From: Microbacterium sufflavum
GTDB taxonomy: Bacteria > Actinomycetota > Actinomycetes > Actinomycetales > Microbacteriaceae
DNA: 64,000 nucleotides
Direction of reading: 5' to 3'
Assembly (NCBI RefSeq): GCF_023101165.1
Contig: NZ_CP078076.1
Location: 1,240,001 to 1,304,000 of the forward strand
Within the stretch, counting starts at the first letter, position 1. Every line of letters starts with the position of its first letter. Under the pieces are notes generated by a model, which was not told the origin of the DNA, searched no databases, and saw nothing but the letters and a program-made list of their open reading frames with translations. The translations under genes were made by a program, and so were the position numbers. Positions 52,631 through 60,883 of the stretch are shown here, one piece after another.

Positions 52631-52797
52631 GCCCGGGAGTGTACGGGCGGCTCGGGAGGGGGGACAGGGCCTTGCGGACCGATGCGGGTGCGCTCCGCGG
52701 ACCCGGGCGGCGTGCGCGTCTGCGCACGAGACTCCGCCGTCTCACCCCGTAGCCCGCACCCCGCACCCGCAGCCCGCGCACCGCGGCTCACCACATC

Positions 52798-53529
52798 TCA
52801 CATCACTCCTGCGGATCCCGCCACCGTCGCGTCTGTCCGCCCGAAGTCGCTCGTGAGCCACGCCTCCACCGACGCGAAGGGGAAGTCGCGCGGGGTGTGC
52901 GTGCCCGGAAGGATCCGCGCGTGCCGCATCCGGTCGAGGCGGAACAGCCGCCAGTCGTCGCGATCGAGGTCGAATGCCACGACGTACCACCGCGACGTCC
53001 GCCGCACGTGGCGGTGCGGCTCGATGGTCCGCGCGGAGGCGGTGCCGTGCTGGTCGGTGTAGTCGAAGGTGAGGCGCGAGCCCTGGGCGACCGCGTCGGC
53101 GAGGCTGCCGACGAGTGCCCAGTCCACGGCGGCCGTCTCCGGCTGGAGGATCTGCGTCGACAGGGCGGTGGCGGCGGCTCGGCGGCGCAGCGCGGGCGGC
53201 AGGGTCTGTTCGAGTTTGGCGCGGGCGACCGCGGGCGCGGGGTCGGCGGGGTCCCCGGTCTCGAGCACGAGCAGAGCCGTGATGATCGTGGTGACCTCGT
53301 CCGCGTCGAGCAGCAGCGGAGGGATGCGGGTGCCGGGGCGCAGGCGGTAGGCGGCGCCGGGTCCGGGTCGGGAGTGCACGTCGTAGCCGAGGTCGCGGAG
53401 GCGTTGCGCATCGCGGCGGACGGTCCGGGCACTCACCTCCAGGCGTGCGGCGAGCTCGGGCACGCTCCACTCGCCGCCGGTCTGCAGGAGGGACAGGAGA
53501 CGGAGCGTGCGGTTCGACGGAGTGTCCAC
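52798..53529 (-). CDS. YafY-type transcriptional regulator (HTH + WYL domain)
   Basis: A 243-residue regulator: winged helix VPELAARLEVSARTVRRDAQRLRDLGY, then a WYL domain with RTSRWYVVAFDLDRDDWRLFRLDRM. Shorter than the regulator at 36931 because the C-terminal extension is cut. GTG start. Divergent from the NmrA-like gene at 53613, and a 12-bp perfect inverted repeat lies between the two. Confidence 0.9.
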   Translation of the reverse strand: MDTPSNRTLRLLSLLQTGGEWSVPELAARLEVSARTVRRDAQRLRDLGYDVHSRPGPGAAYRLRPGTRIPPLLLDADEVTTIITALLVLETGDPADPAPAVARAKLEQTLPPALRRRAAATALSTQILQPETAAVDWALVGSLADAVAQGSRLTFDYTDQHGTASARTIEPHRHVRRTSRWYVVAFDLDRDDWRLFRLDRMRHARILPGTHTPRDFPFASVEAWLTSDFGRTDATVAGSAGVM

Positions 53530-53544
53530 GCCTCCATGATCCCG

Positions 53545-53575
53545 CGAGATACGGCCAGGATCAGGCCGTATCTCG
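53545..53575. promoter_or_regulatory. Operator-like inverted repeat between WYL and NmrA genes
   Basis: Perfect 12-bp arms CGAGATACGGCC (53545-53556) and GGCCGTATCTCG (53564-53575), 7-base centre AGGATCA. The centre of the divergent gap and its symmetry suggest a dimeric regulator site, presumably for the WYL protein. Confidence 0.7.
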
Positions 53576-53612
53576 TTCTAACGTGGGCGGACATCGAACG
53601 AGAGGATCCCTC

Positions 53613-54482
53613 ATGCGCATCGCTGTCACGACCCCGAACGGCCATGTCGGCCGTCACCTGACGCGGATGCTGGTGCGCGCTGGCGTCCGTCCGCTCCTGC
53701 TCACGCGCACCCCCGACCGCATCGCGGCGGAGCTACGGCCGCACGTCGAGATCGCCCGCGCCGACTCGCAGAACGCGGAGGAGGTGAGCGCCGCGACCCG
53801 GGGCGTGGACGCCCTGTACTGGGTGGATCCGTCGGTGATGTCGGAGGATCCGCTCGCCGAATACGCGCGGGCGACGGACGCCCTGGTGGGCGCGGTCGCA
53901 CGGAACGGCATCGGGCGGGTGGTGTTCCAGAGCAGCGTCGGTGCCGAGAAGCGTCACGGCGCGGGCGAGATCGATGGGCTCGCCGCGACCGAGGTGGCGC
54001 TCGACGCTCTGGGCATCGCTGTGACCCATCTGCGCTGCGGCTACTTCTTCAGCAACCTGCTGCTCGACGCGGAGTCGCTGCGGGCCGGGCGGCTGTCGAC
54101 GGTGCTGCCGCTCGATTCGACGATGCCGTGGGTGGCGCCGCGCGACATCGCCGAGGTCGCCGCGCTCACCCTGCTCAACCGCGAGTGGAGCGGCTGGCGG
54201 GTGCAGGCGGTGCACGGGCCGGAGGATCTGAGCTGGGCGCAGGTCGCCGGCATCCTCACGCACGAGCTCGGCCGCGAGGTCACGGTGGAGCGCATCGCCG
54301 ACGACGACCTGCGTCAGGGCCTGAAGGCTGCGGGCATGCCGGAGGCGATGGCGGAGGCCGTGTTGGGCATGTCCACCGGGCTGCGCGACGACTTCACCCC
54401 GGAGCAACCGCGCTCGCTCGTGACCACGACCCCCACGACCCTGCGGTCCTGGGTGCGGGACGAGCTTGTGGGCGTGGTGTAG
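53613..54482 (+). CDS. NmrA-like NAD(P)-binding protein (atypical SDR)
   Basis: A 289-residue atypical SDR: TTPNGHVGRHLTRML coenzyme loop (GxxGxxxG variant NGHVGR), VFQSSVGAE, and no YxxxK, as in the NmrA/HSCARG and quinone-reductase-like branch. Such proteins sense or reduce NADP(H)-linked substrates. Divergent from the WYL regulator and likely its target. Convergent with the nucleotidyltransferase gene, with four bases between the two stops. Confidence 0.87.
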   Translation: MRIAVTTPNGHVGRHLTRMLVRAGVRPLLLTRTPDRIAAELRPHVEIARADSQNAEEVSAATRGVDALYWVDPSVMSEDPLAEYARATDALVGAVARNGIGRVVFQSSVGAEKRHGAGEIDGLAATEVALDALGIAVTHLRCGYFFSNLLLDAESLRAGRLSTVLPLDSTMPWVAPRDIAEVAALTLLNREWSGWRVQAVHGPEDLSWAQVAGILTHELGREVTVERIADDDLRQGLKAAGMPEAMAEAVLGMSTGLRDDFTPEQPRSLVTTTPTTLRSWVRDELVGVV

Positions 54483-54485
54483 CCG

Positions 54486-55175
54486 TCAGCGGACGAAGCC
54501 GTCCTGCACGCGGCCGCCGGCACGGGCGAGCTCCTCGTCCGCGTGAGCCGCGAACGCGGTGAGGTCGCCGTGGAGCAGGGGTGCGGCGAGGCGTTCGGCG
54601 CGCACCGGGTCCAGGTCGCGGAGCCGCCGCGGGAGGTACTTGCCCGTTCCGATCCAGTGCCGTTCGGCGAGCAGCACGAGCTCCGCGACCCGGGAGAACA
54701 GCGTCCAGGCGATGACGTTCCGCTCCAGCTCGTCGGTGGCGTCGCGCAGATCGTCGAGCAGGTCGGTGATCATGTAGCGCCGCAGCGCGAGCTCATGCTC
54801 GTCCACGGTCGGGCCGTCCGCGAGTCGCGCGCCCCACTCCTCGCGGAGGGCGGTGAGGGCCTGGCCGCCGCGCACCTCTTCGCCTTCGACGAGCATGTGG
54901 ACGATGACGGGCCGGTGCTGATCGATCCCGCCGCGCGCCCATTCCCGGTAGCCGTCGTGCGTGTACGCGAACACCTCGAAGATCTCTCCCTCGAAGCGGT
55001 AGGTCGCGGCCAGGCTCGTCCCGCCGTTCGGAAACAGCGCGTCGCCGATCACGAGGAGGTCGATGTCGCTGGAGGCTGTCCGGTCGCCGCGGGCCGTGCT
55101 GCCGCCGATCACCGCGATCTCCGCCGCCGGGAACTCCCGATCGATGAAGCGCTCACACAGGTCGAGGTACGTCAT
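54486..55175 (-). CDS. Nucleotidyltransferase-domain protein
   Basis: A 229-residue protein. IGGSTARGDRTASSDIDLLV is the GS-x-D-x-D catalytic loop of the Pol-beta superfamily, followed by helical stretches. The C-terminal half resembles minimal aminoglycoside-type or HEPN-paired enzymes, but no HEPN RxxxxH motif is seen. ATG 55175 is chosen; an upstream start adds 20 residues that are unlike the family. Substrate unknown. Confidence 0.82.
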   Translation of the reverse strand: MTYLDLCERFIDREFPAAEIAVIGGSTARGDRTASSDIDLLVIGDALFPNGGTSLAATYRFEGEIFEVFAYTHDGYREWARGGIDQHRPVIVHMLVEGEEVRGGQALTALREEWGARLADGPTVDEHELALRRYMITDLLDDLRDATDELERNVIAWTLFSRVAELVLLAERHWIGTGKYLPRRLRDLDPVRAERLAAPLLHGDLTAFAAHADEELARAGGRVQDGFVR

Positions 55176-55260
55176 CCGGGCATCGTAACGACAGTGCACC
55201 TCGACCCGCGGTACTGCCGCTCTCACCCGCCGCATCAGACCCGCGCCCGCACGCGAGTAA

Positions 55261-55289
55261 CGCCCCCGCCGTTCGGGTCGGCGGGGGCG
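55261..55289 (-). terminator. Terminator of the SDR at 55309
   Basis: Perfect 11-bp arms CGCCCCCGCCG (55261-55271) and CGGCGGGGGCG (55279-55289), 7-base loop, 20 bases past the stop of the minus-strand SDR. Confidence 0.8.
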
Positions 55290-55308
55290 TCGGTCTCACG
55301 CAGTCGCG

Positions 55309-56310
55309 TTACTGGACGGACCAGCCGCCGTCCGAGGCGAGGATGGCGCCGTTGATGTTCACGGCGTCGTCCGACAGCAGGAACGTGATCGACGCGGCCA
55401 GGTGCTCGGCGGTCGCGACGGTGGGGATGGCCTGCTGGAACGGGGCGAGGCGGCCGGAACCGTACTCCGACATGTGCGGGGGCATCGGGATGCCGGTGGC
55501 GACACCGCCGGGGGCGACGGAGTTCACGCGGATGCCCTTCGGCCCGTACATGAAGGCTGCCGACTTGGTGACGCCGATGATGCCGTGCTTGCTGGCCGTG
55601 TAGGCGTTGCCCGAGGCGTTGCCGCGCAGTCCGGCCTCGCTCGACACGTTGAGGATCGCGCCGTGTCCGGCCTTCTCCATCACGGGGATGACCGCGCGCA
55701 TGAGCTTGAACGGGGCGGTGAGGTTGATCGCGATGACGCGGTCCCAGACGGCGTCGGGGGTCTCGCCCGCGGGGGAGAAGTCGTCGTTGATGCCGGCGAC
55801 GTTGGCGAGGCCGTCGATGCGGTCGCCCGCGGCGGCGAGCACCGCGTCGATGGCCTCCTGCTTCGTGAGGTCGCCCGCGACCGTGACGATGTCGGCCTCC
55901 GGGAGCTCGGCCGTGAGGGCGTCGAGCTTCTCGGCGGCGATGTCGCTCGCGATCACGCGGCCGCCCTCGCGGGCGATGCGGGAGGCGGTGGCCTTGCCGA
56001 TGCCGGAGGCGGCGCCCGTGACGATCACGGTCTTGCCGGCGAAGCGGCCGGCGGTGACCTTCTCGGTCCACCCCTCGGAGGCGTCGTCTTCGGGGATCTC
56101 GCCGTTGTTGGCGGCGCGCACCAGGTCGTCGACGACCGACTGCGGCAGCTGGCCCTGGCTCATGGCGACGAGCTGCTGAAGGGGCAGGCCGAGCACGGGG
56201 GTGAGGAGCTCGGGGTCGGCGCCCGTCTGCTCGAAGAGTCCACGGATGAGCGGGCCGCCGGTCGGGTCGTTCATCCAGTCGCCGATGGTGGAGTGTGCGG
56301 TGAGGGCCAT
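55309..56310 (-). CDS. SDR family oxidoreductase with N-terminal helical extension
   Basis: A 333-residue SDR. About 85 residues precede the coenzyme loop TGAASGIG and contain GLFEQTGADPELLTPVLGL-type helices that I do not recognise; the SDR core has the Ser in NVSSEAG and YTASK. The extension may mediate dimer contact. Divergent from a TetR regulator with an operator-like repeat in the gap, so probably under its control and induced by a substrate-like compound. Confidence 0.88.
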   Translation of the reverse strand: MALTAHSTIGDWMNDPTGGPLIRGLFEQTGADPELLTPVLGLPLQQLVAMSQGQLPQSVVDDLVRAANNGEIPEDDASEGWTEKVTAGRFAGKTVIVTGAASGIGKATASRIAREGGRVIASDIAAEKLDALTAELPEADIVTVAGDLTKQEAIDAVLAAAGDRIDGLANVAGINDDFSPAGETPDAVWDRVIAINLTAPFKLMRAVIPVMEKAGHGAILNVSSEAGLRGNASGNAYTASKHGIIGVTKSAAFMYGPKGIRVNSVAPGGVATGIPMPPHMSEYGSGRLAPFQQAIPTVATAEHLAASITFLLSDDAVNINGAILASDGGWSVQ

Positions 56311-56359
56311 GCTCTTTCTCCTTGCTCGGGTTTCGCAACGGTGCGTCTACTTATGTTCC

Positions 56360-56379
56360 AGTGTACGCCTCTGTACGCT
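56360..56379. promoter_or_regulatory. TetR-type operator before TetR and SDR genes
   Basis: AGTGTAC (56360-56366) and GTACGCT (56373-56379) form a near-perfect inverted repeat with a 6-base centre. It overlaps TACGCT, a possible -10 of a leaderless promoter for the GTG at 56386. Confidence 0.55.
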
Positions 56380-56385
56380 CGATGG

Positions 56386-56958
56386 GTGCCCCGTCCTCGC
56401 AGCGAGAAAGCCCGCCAGTCCGTGCTGGACGCGATGCGTCGCGCGCTCGCCGAGGACGGCTACGAGGCCGTGACGATCGAGGGTCTGGCGGAGGCGGCCG
56501 GGGTGTCGAAGCAGACCATCTACCGATGGTGGAAGACGAAGGCCGCGATCCTCGGCGAGGCGCTGCTCGAGGGCACCCTGCCCGGGTCGGATGTGGCGGT
56601 ACCGATGACCGACGACCTCGACGCGGATCTGCGGGCCTGGTTCACGGCGGTGTCCGCGGGGCTCGCCCGGCCGCAGGGGGTGGCGCTCGCGCGGGCGCTG
56701 ATCGAGGTCACCGCGGCCGATCCGGAGCTCGGGCTGGTGTTGAACGAGAAGCTCGCGGCGCCGATCCGCGAGTGGGTCGGCGACCGCATCGCGCGCGGTC
56801 GTGCGGCCGGTGACGTGCGGGCAGACGTGGACGCCGCCGCGATCGCGGATCAGTTCATCGCGATGGCCTCGTACGCCGCGCTGATCGGTCAGCCCCTGAG
56901 CGCCGAGCGCGTGGAGGAGACGGTGCTCCTGCTCCTCCGCGGGATTGCCCAGGGCTGA
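56386..56958 (+). CDS. TetR/AcrR family regulator
   Basis: A 190-residue repressor: VTIEGLAEAAGVSKQTIYRWW helix-turn-helix (residues about 30-50) and a helical ligand domain similar to that of the TetR protein at 33635, with which it shares the GxxxxLARxPQGVALARALI pattern. GTG 56386 is chosen; the frame runs open upstream for nearly 1 kb but only as a shadow of the SDR on the other strand. Probably represses the divergent SDR. Confidence 0.9.
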   Translation: MPRPRSEKARQSVLDAMRRALAEDGYEAVTIEGLAEAAGVSKQTIYRWWKTKAAILGEALLEGTLPGSDVAVPMTDDLDADLRAWFTAVSAGLARPQGVALARALIEVTAADPELGLVLNEKLAAPIREWVGDRIARGRAAGDVRADVDAAAIADQFIAMASYAALIGQPLSAERVEETVLLLLRGIAQG

Positions 56959-57126
56959 GCCTCCACCACCGATATACAACGGCTGGAGGGCGTGCACTTT
57001 TCTGGACTCCGCATCGGCCCCTGTGCCAGCGTTCATGACGAATCGATCGCGGGGGCTGTGCGGGGATGGGTCGCGTCGGATTTCGCGAGCACGTCTTTCG
57101 CCGCGGTCGGGGGAAGGGAGACAGCA

Positions 57127-57522
57127 ATGCGCATCAAGGAGCCCTCGGGGCAGGTCGGATATGTCCTCGTCGTCGTGATCGGAATGCCGCTTGTCCTTGT
57201 CCCTCTGAGCGCCGTGAGCTTCGAGCTCGGCGTCATCTGGGCCGTCGTGGCGCTCGTTTCCGCGGCGATCGTGTCGGCGCGAACGTTTCGCGGGCCGGCA
57301 GAGTCGGACGCCAGGAGGCCGTGGTGGAGGATGACGTACGCCCGCCGCATGAGCATCGCGCTTGCTCTGTTCTTCTTCGCGCAGGGGGCGTGCGCGTCGA
57401 TCGCTGCGGGGCAGTTCCCGAATCCGCCACTCGTCTTCGTGGGAGGTGTCGTGCTGGTTCTCGTGGCGGGGTTGTACGTGAACTCGGCGATCAGGATGGG
57501 ATCCGCGTCCGGGACGGAATAG
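57127..57522 (+). CDS. Small membrane protein, four predicted helices
   Basis: A 131-residue protein with hydrophobic stretches at about residues 12-30, 35-50, 75-92 and 102-120 and a charged middle (RGPAESDARRPWW). GGGAG stands about eight bases before the ATG. Not recognised as a named family. Convergent with the minus-strand permease pair; its spacer (57523-57560) holds nothing clear. Confidence 0.65.
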   Translation: MRIKEPSGQVGYVLVVVIGMPLVLVPLSAVSFELGVIWAVVALVSAAIVSARTFRGPAESDARRPWWRMTYARRMSIALALFFFAQGACASIAAGQFPNPPLVFVGGVVLVLVAGLYVNSAIRMGSASGTE

Positions 57523-57560
57523 CGGCCGCGGTTCGGAGACGAACGAGTGATCGCTTCTGG

Positions 57561-57758
57561 CTAGCCGCGTCTGCGGAGCACCTTTCCCACCACAGCCAAC
57601 GCGACTCCGAGAAGTATCAGAGCAGCGAGCCAGAGGACCCACGCGACGTCGTGGAACAGCGGGAGGGTCGCGACCGTCGGAAGCGCCGTGCCGAGCAGCA
57701 CCAGCGTGACGACCGTTCCCCGCTCCCGGGCGGTTCCGCGGGTCGGGCTCCCGCTCAC
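57561..57758 (-). CDS. Small two-helix membrane protein coupled to the amino-acid permease
   Basis: A 65-residue protein: Arg-rich start, hydrophobic stretches VVTLVLLGTALPTVATL and AWVLWLAALILLGVALAVVG, and a basic tail. GTG overlaps the permease stop (GTGA), so translation is coupled. It may assist the transporter or be an independent small protein; no family is recognised. Confidence 0.65.
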   Translation of the reverse strand: MSGSPTRGTARERGTVVTLVLLGTALPTVATLPLFHDVAWVLWLAALILLGVALAVVGKVLRRRG

Positions 57759-59206
57759 GACTTCTTCTCCGCGCGGTGCCGGGGGCTGTCGGGGTTCATG
57801 AGGGAGTGGCGGCGGCCGTAGAGGAAGTAGATGATCAGGCCGATCACGAGCCAGACGGCGAAGCGCAGCCAGGTCTCCCAGTGCAGCTGGGAGATCAGGA
57901 ACAGGGAGAAGCTAACGCCGATGATCGGGACCACCGGCATGAAGGGCAGGCGGAACGTGCGCGGGGCGTCGGGCTTCGTGTAGCGGAACACGATCACCGC
58001 GACGCACACCACGACGAACGCGGCGAGGATGCCGATGTTCGTCAGGTCGGCGACCGCGCGGATGGGGAAGACGCCGGCGAAGAAGGCGGAGGCGATGCCG
58101 GCGATCCAGGTGACGCGCTGCGGCACGCCCCGGCGGTCGACCTTGCTGAACCAGCCGGGGAGGAGTCCGTCGCGGCTCATCGAGAACCAGACGCGGGTCG
58201 CGCCGAGGAGGAAAGTGAGCATGACGGTGAGGATCGACAGCACCGCGAACACGGAGATGATGGCGGCCACGACGGGCAGGCCCACTCCCGTGAACGCGGA
58301 GGCGAAGCCGGCCTTGGGGTCGATCTCGGTGTAGTTCTGCATGCCGGTGAGCACGAGGGTCGCGGCGACGTACAGCAGCATCGCGATGATGAGCGACAGG
58401 ATGATCGCCTTCGGCATGTGCTTGCGGCCGTCCTTGGCCTCTTCGGCGGCGGTGCTCATGGCGTCGTAGCCGAAGACGGCGAAGAACACGGTGGCGGCGC
58501 CGGTGAAGACGGGGCCGAAGCCGCTGGGCATGAAGGGGTCGTAGTTCTCGGTGTTGATGTAGAAGATGCCGAGGCCGACGATGCCGAGGATCAGGGCGAT
58601 CTTGATGGCGACGGCGACGAGCTCGAAGCGTCCGAATGTCTGGGTGCCGCGGCTCAGGAGGAACGTCACGAGCAGGCAGATGACGATGGCGGGCACGTTG
58701 ATGGCGCCGCCCGGCACGTCGGCGGTCTCGGTGACGGAGAGCGGCAGGTGGATGCCGAAGCCGGAGAGGAACGCGTCGAGGTAGCCGGAGATGCCGATGG
58801 CGACCACCGCGACGATGGCCACGTATTCGAGCAGGAGGTCCCAGCCGATGAACCAGCCGACGACTTCGCCGAGCGCGACGTACCCGTAACTGTAGGCGGA
58901 GCCGGCGCGGGGGATCATGCCGGCGAACTCGGCGTACGACAGGGCGGCGGCTGCGGAGGCGAGCCCGGCGATGAGGAACGAGATGAGCACGGCCGGTCCC
59001 ACACCCGGGTTGGCGGCGTCGCCGTGTGCGACGAGTCCGGCGAGCGAGAAGATCCCGACGCCGATGATGCCGCCGACGCCGATTGCCGTGAGCTGCCACA
59101 GGCCGAGGGATTTGTGCAGGCCGCTGCGTGCGGCCTCCTCCGTCATGTCGCTGACGGGCTTGCGCCGCCAGACCGAGTGGGACGGGGTCTTCGAGGTGCC
59201 GGGCAT
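57755..59206 (-). CDS. APC superfamily amino-acid permease (cationic amino-acid transporter-like)
   Basis: A 483-residue twelve- to fourteen-helix carrier. LTAIGVGGIIGVGIFSLAG is the first-helix substrate motif, and the later FAVFGYDAMSTAAEEAKDGR segment is the helix-6/7 signature of the YfnA/CAT branch of the APC superfamily. The ATG at 59206 is chosen with GGAAGG (59212-59217) at a suitable distance; the upstream frame continues without family resemblance. Likely a secondary carrier for basic or branched amino acids. Followed in the same transcript by the 65-residue membrane protein. Confidence 0.92.
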   Translation of the reverse strand: MPGTSKTPSHSVWRRKPVSDMTEEAARSGLHKSLGLWQLTAIGVGGIIGVGIFSLAGLVAHGDAANPGVGPAVLISFLIAGLASAAAALSYAEFAGMIPRAGSAYSYGYVALGEVVGWFIGWDLLLEYVAIVAVVAIGISGYLDAFLSGFGIHLPLSVTETADVPGGAINVPAIVICLLVTFLLSRGTQTFGRFELVAVAIKIALILGIVGLGIFYINTENYDPFMPSGFGPVFTGAATVFFAVFGYDAMSTAAEEAKDGRKHMPKAIILSLIIAMLLYVAATLVLTGMQNYTEIDPKAGFASAFTGVGLPVVAAIISVFAVLSILTVMLTFLLGATRVWFSMSRDGLLPGWFSKVDRRGVPQRVTWIAGIASAFFAGVFPIRAVADLTNIGILAAFVVVCVAVIVFRYTKPDAPRTFRLPFMPVVPIIGVSFSLFLISQLHWETWLRFAVWLVIGLIIYFLYGRRHSLMNPDSPRHRAEKKS

Positions 59207-59422
59207 CATCGCCTTCCGGTCGGGCTCGCGCAGGGTGGTGCGCGAGGTCCTTTCCGCGCGCGGGTGCACGCGCGGGGTCGTCCGCGGCCGGGGGCGGCGC
59301 CGGGTGGAGCACCTGTCTGCCGAGGGGACCAGTGGCACGCTACCCCGAACGGCGCCGGCGCGGTGATATGCAGGGAAGGATGTGGTCAGAAGTCACCATC
59401 GGCGACCTGGAAGCTGGCCAGA

Positions 59423-59938
59423 TCACGGGGCATGTGGTGAGGCTAGCGGCTTCGTCGCCTCCGTCCGTCCGTCGGTGAAGCGCGCCTGGGCGCGGTCGAG
59501 TCGGCGGGGCACTTCGACGTGCTGCGTGGCGGCGGCGAGTCCCATGCGCTTGGTGGAGACGTAGACGCTCTCGGCGGTGTCGACGAGGAACGTCTCGTGC
59601 CAAACCCCGACCGCGCCGGGCGCCTTGCGGGCGGCACGGTTGAAGGCGGTCCAGGCGGGGCGGTGCTCCTGGTTCGGATTCGAGGCGTAGGCGTAGAGCT
59701 TCTCGACCGACGACCAGAACTGCACGACGTAGGGGCCGCCCGAGCCGAGGAGAAGCTGGTAGCCGAGCAGCCCGGAGTCGGGGTCCGTGCTCAGCTCGCG
59801 GAGCATCCGGGGCATCGCGACGAACGCGGGCAGCCACAGGTCGGGCCGCCACCAGCGGTTGATCTGCATGCCGATGTGGAACACGACGAGCTCGCCGTCG
59901 TAGTGGTGGGTCATGCGGCCCGTGACGACCTGGGACAT
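59423..59938 (-). CDS. DUF4188 family protein (probable monooxygenase-like)
   Basis: A 171-residue protein: GELVVFHIGMQINRWWRPDLW, then YQLLLGSGGPYVVQFWSSVEKLYAYASNPNQEHRPAW and GVWHETFLVD, the ferredoxin-like DUF4188 pattern (related to small heme or cofactor-free monooxygenases). No signal peptide. Divergent from the MerR regulator and with its operator in the gap, so probably induced through it. Confidence 0.85.
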   Translation of the reverse strand: MSQVVTGRMTHHYDGELVVFHIGMQINRWWRPDLWLPAFVAMPRMLRELSTDPDSGLLGYQLLLGSGGPYVVQFWSSVEKLYAYASNPNQEHRPAWTAFNRAARKAPGAVGVWHETFLVDTAESVYVSTKRMGLAAATQHVEVPRRLDRAQARFTDGRTEATKPLASPHAP

Positions 59939-59954
59939 GGTGTCTCCTTCGATT

Positions 59955-59993
59955 GGATAGCGTCACTATCCATACTGGATAGCGCTACTATCG
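59955..59993. promoter_or_regulatory. Tandem MerR operator sites
   Basis: GGATAG-CGTCA-CTATCC (59955-59971) and GGATAG-CGCTA-CTATCG (59977-59993): two inverted repeats of 17 bases with 22 bases between their centres, in the gap between the MerR and DUF4188 genes. The first is a perfect repeat, the second has one mismatch. Confidence 0.75.
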
Positions 59994-60009
59994 ATGTCAA
60001 GGGGTGGCC

Positions 60010-60615
60010 ATGAGGATTTCCGAACTGTCGGCGCAGACCGGCGTGACCGTGCCGACGATCAAGTACTACCTGCGAGAGGGGCTGCTCCCCGAGGGCGAGC
60101 GGACGTCGCCGACCCAGGCCGCGTACGGCGAGAAGCACGTGGAGCGGCTGCGGGTGATCAGGGCGCTGCTCGACGCCGGCGTGAGCATCGCCGAGACGCG
60201 TCGGGTGCTGGGGGCGCTGGACGATCCGCCTGCCAGTCCGAACGCTCTGCTCGGGACCGCCCACGCCGCGATCACGCCGCCCGTCGAGGATTCGTTGGAC
60301 CTGGCGGACACGGAGGCGTTGGTCGCCGGGCTCGGGTGGACGCCGGGGGCGTGTGACCCGGCCGTGCTGCACGCAGTGGCTCGGGCGCTCGACGGGTTGG
60401 AGCGCGCCGGCTTCGTGGTGCCGAAGCCCGTGATGCGCGAGTACCTTCGGTCGGCGCGACGCATCGCGGACGCCGAGATCGCAGGGGTGCCGGAAGGGTC
60501 CGCAGAGGCGGCGGTGCGGTACGTGGTGTTGGGTTCGGTGCTGGTGGAGCCGTTGCTGCTCGCGTTGAGGCGCGTGGCGCAGCAGGTGAGTTCGGGGGAG
60601 CGGTTTGGGGGCTAG
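60010..60615 (+). CDS. MerR family regulator
   Basis: A 201-residue regulator with N-terminal MRISELSAQTGVTVPTIKYYLREGLLPEG, the MerR helix-turn-helix and wing, followed by a coiled coil and a C-terminal ligand domain of about 110 residues with no Cys for metals, so it likely senses an organic compound. ATG 60010 with AAGGGG at 59999-60004. A GTG at 60004 would add two residues. It probably controls the divergent DUF4188 gene and itself. Confidence 0.9.
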   Translation: MRISELSAQTGVTVPTIKYYLREGLLPEGERTSPTQAAYGEKHVERLRVIRALLDAGVSIAETRRVLGALDDPPASPNALLGTAHAAITPPVEDSLDLADTEALVAGLGWTPGACDPAVLHAVARALDGLERAGFVVPKPVMREYLRSARRIADAEIAGVPEGSAEAAVRYVVLGSVLVEPLLLALRRVAQQVSSGERFGG

Positions 60616-60755
60616 CGCCTGAGCGTCGCGGCTACACGCTCTCGCAGCGCCGGATCGCACACGTAGACGTACGTTCCGCGCATCCCGCGTGTCAACAGCA
60701 CACCATAGATGTTCCGGATGAACGTCAGCAGATCATCGTCTCCGAAGGGGTTGGG
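60612..60755 (-). pseudogene. C-terminal remnant of a DUF2075-type ATPase/nuclease-like gene
   Basis: On the minus strand the last 48 codons read (N)PFGDDDLLTFIRNIYGVLLT then RGMRGTYVYVCDPALRERV, and stop at 60612-60614. LTRGMRGTYVYVCD is the C-terminal signature of DUF2075/Schlafen-AAA-type helicase-like proteins. A TGA stands two codons before the intact part, and nothing recognisable precedes it, so only the tail is left. It overlaps the MerR stop by three bases and marks the left edge of the defence island. Confidence 0.7.
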
Positions 60756-60883
60756 TCAGGTTTTCTCACCTTGGGCGTTGCGACACGTCTTAGAGAAGAG
60801 CGACCAAGGTTCCGGCCGCCGTACACCTCGAGAATGGACAGGGGCACCGTTATTTGAGCCGGTGCAGAGAAGTCCGACGAGTG

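Noticed and set aside
52631..52797. Possible gene in the gap between the VOC gene and WYL gene
   Set aside because: Only GC-rich text with short CCCGCA-type repeats and no ORF with a ribosome site or domain; nothing else could be supported.
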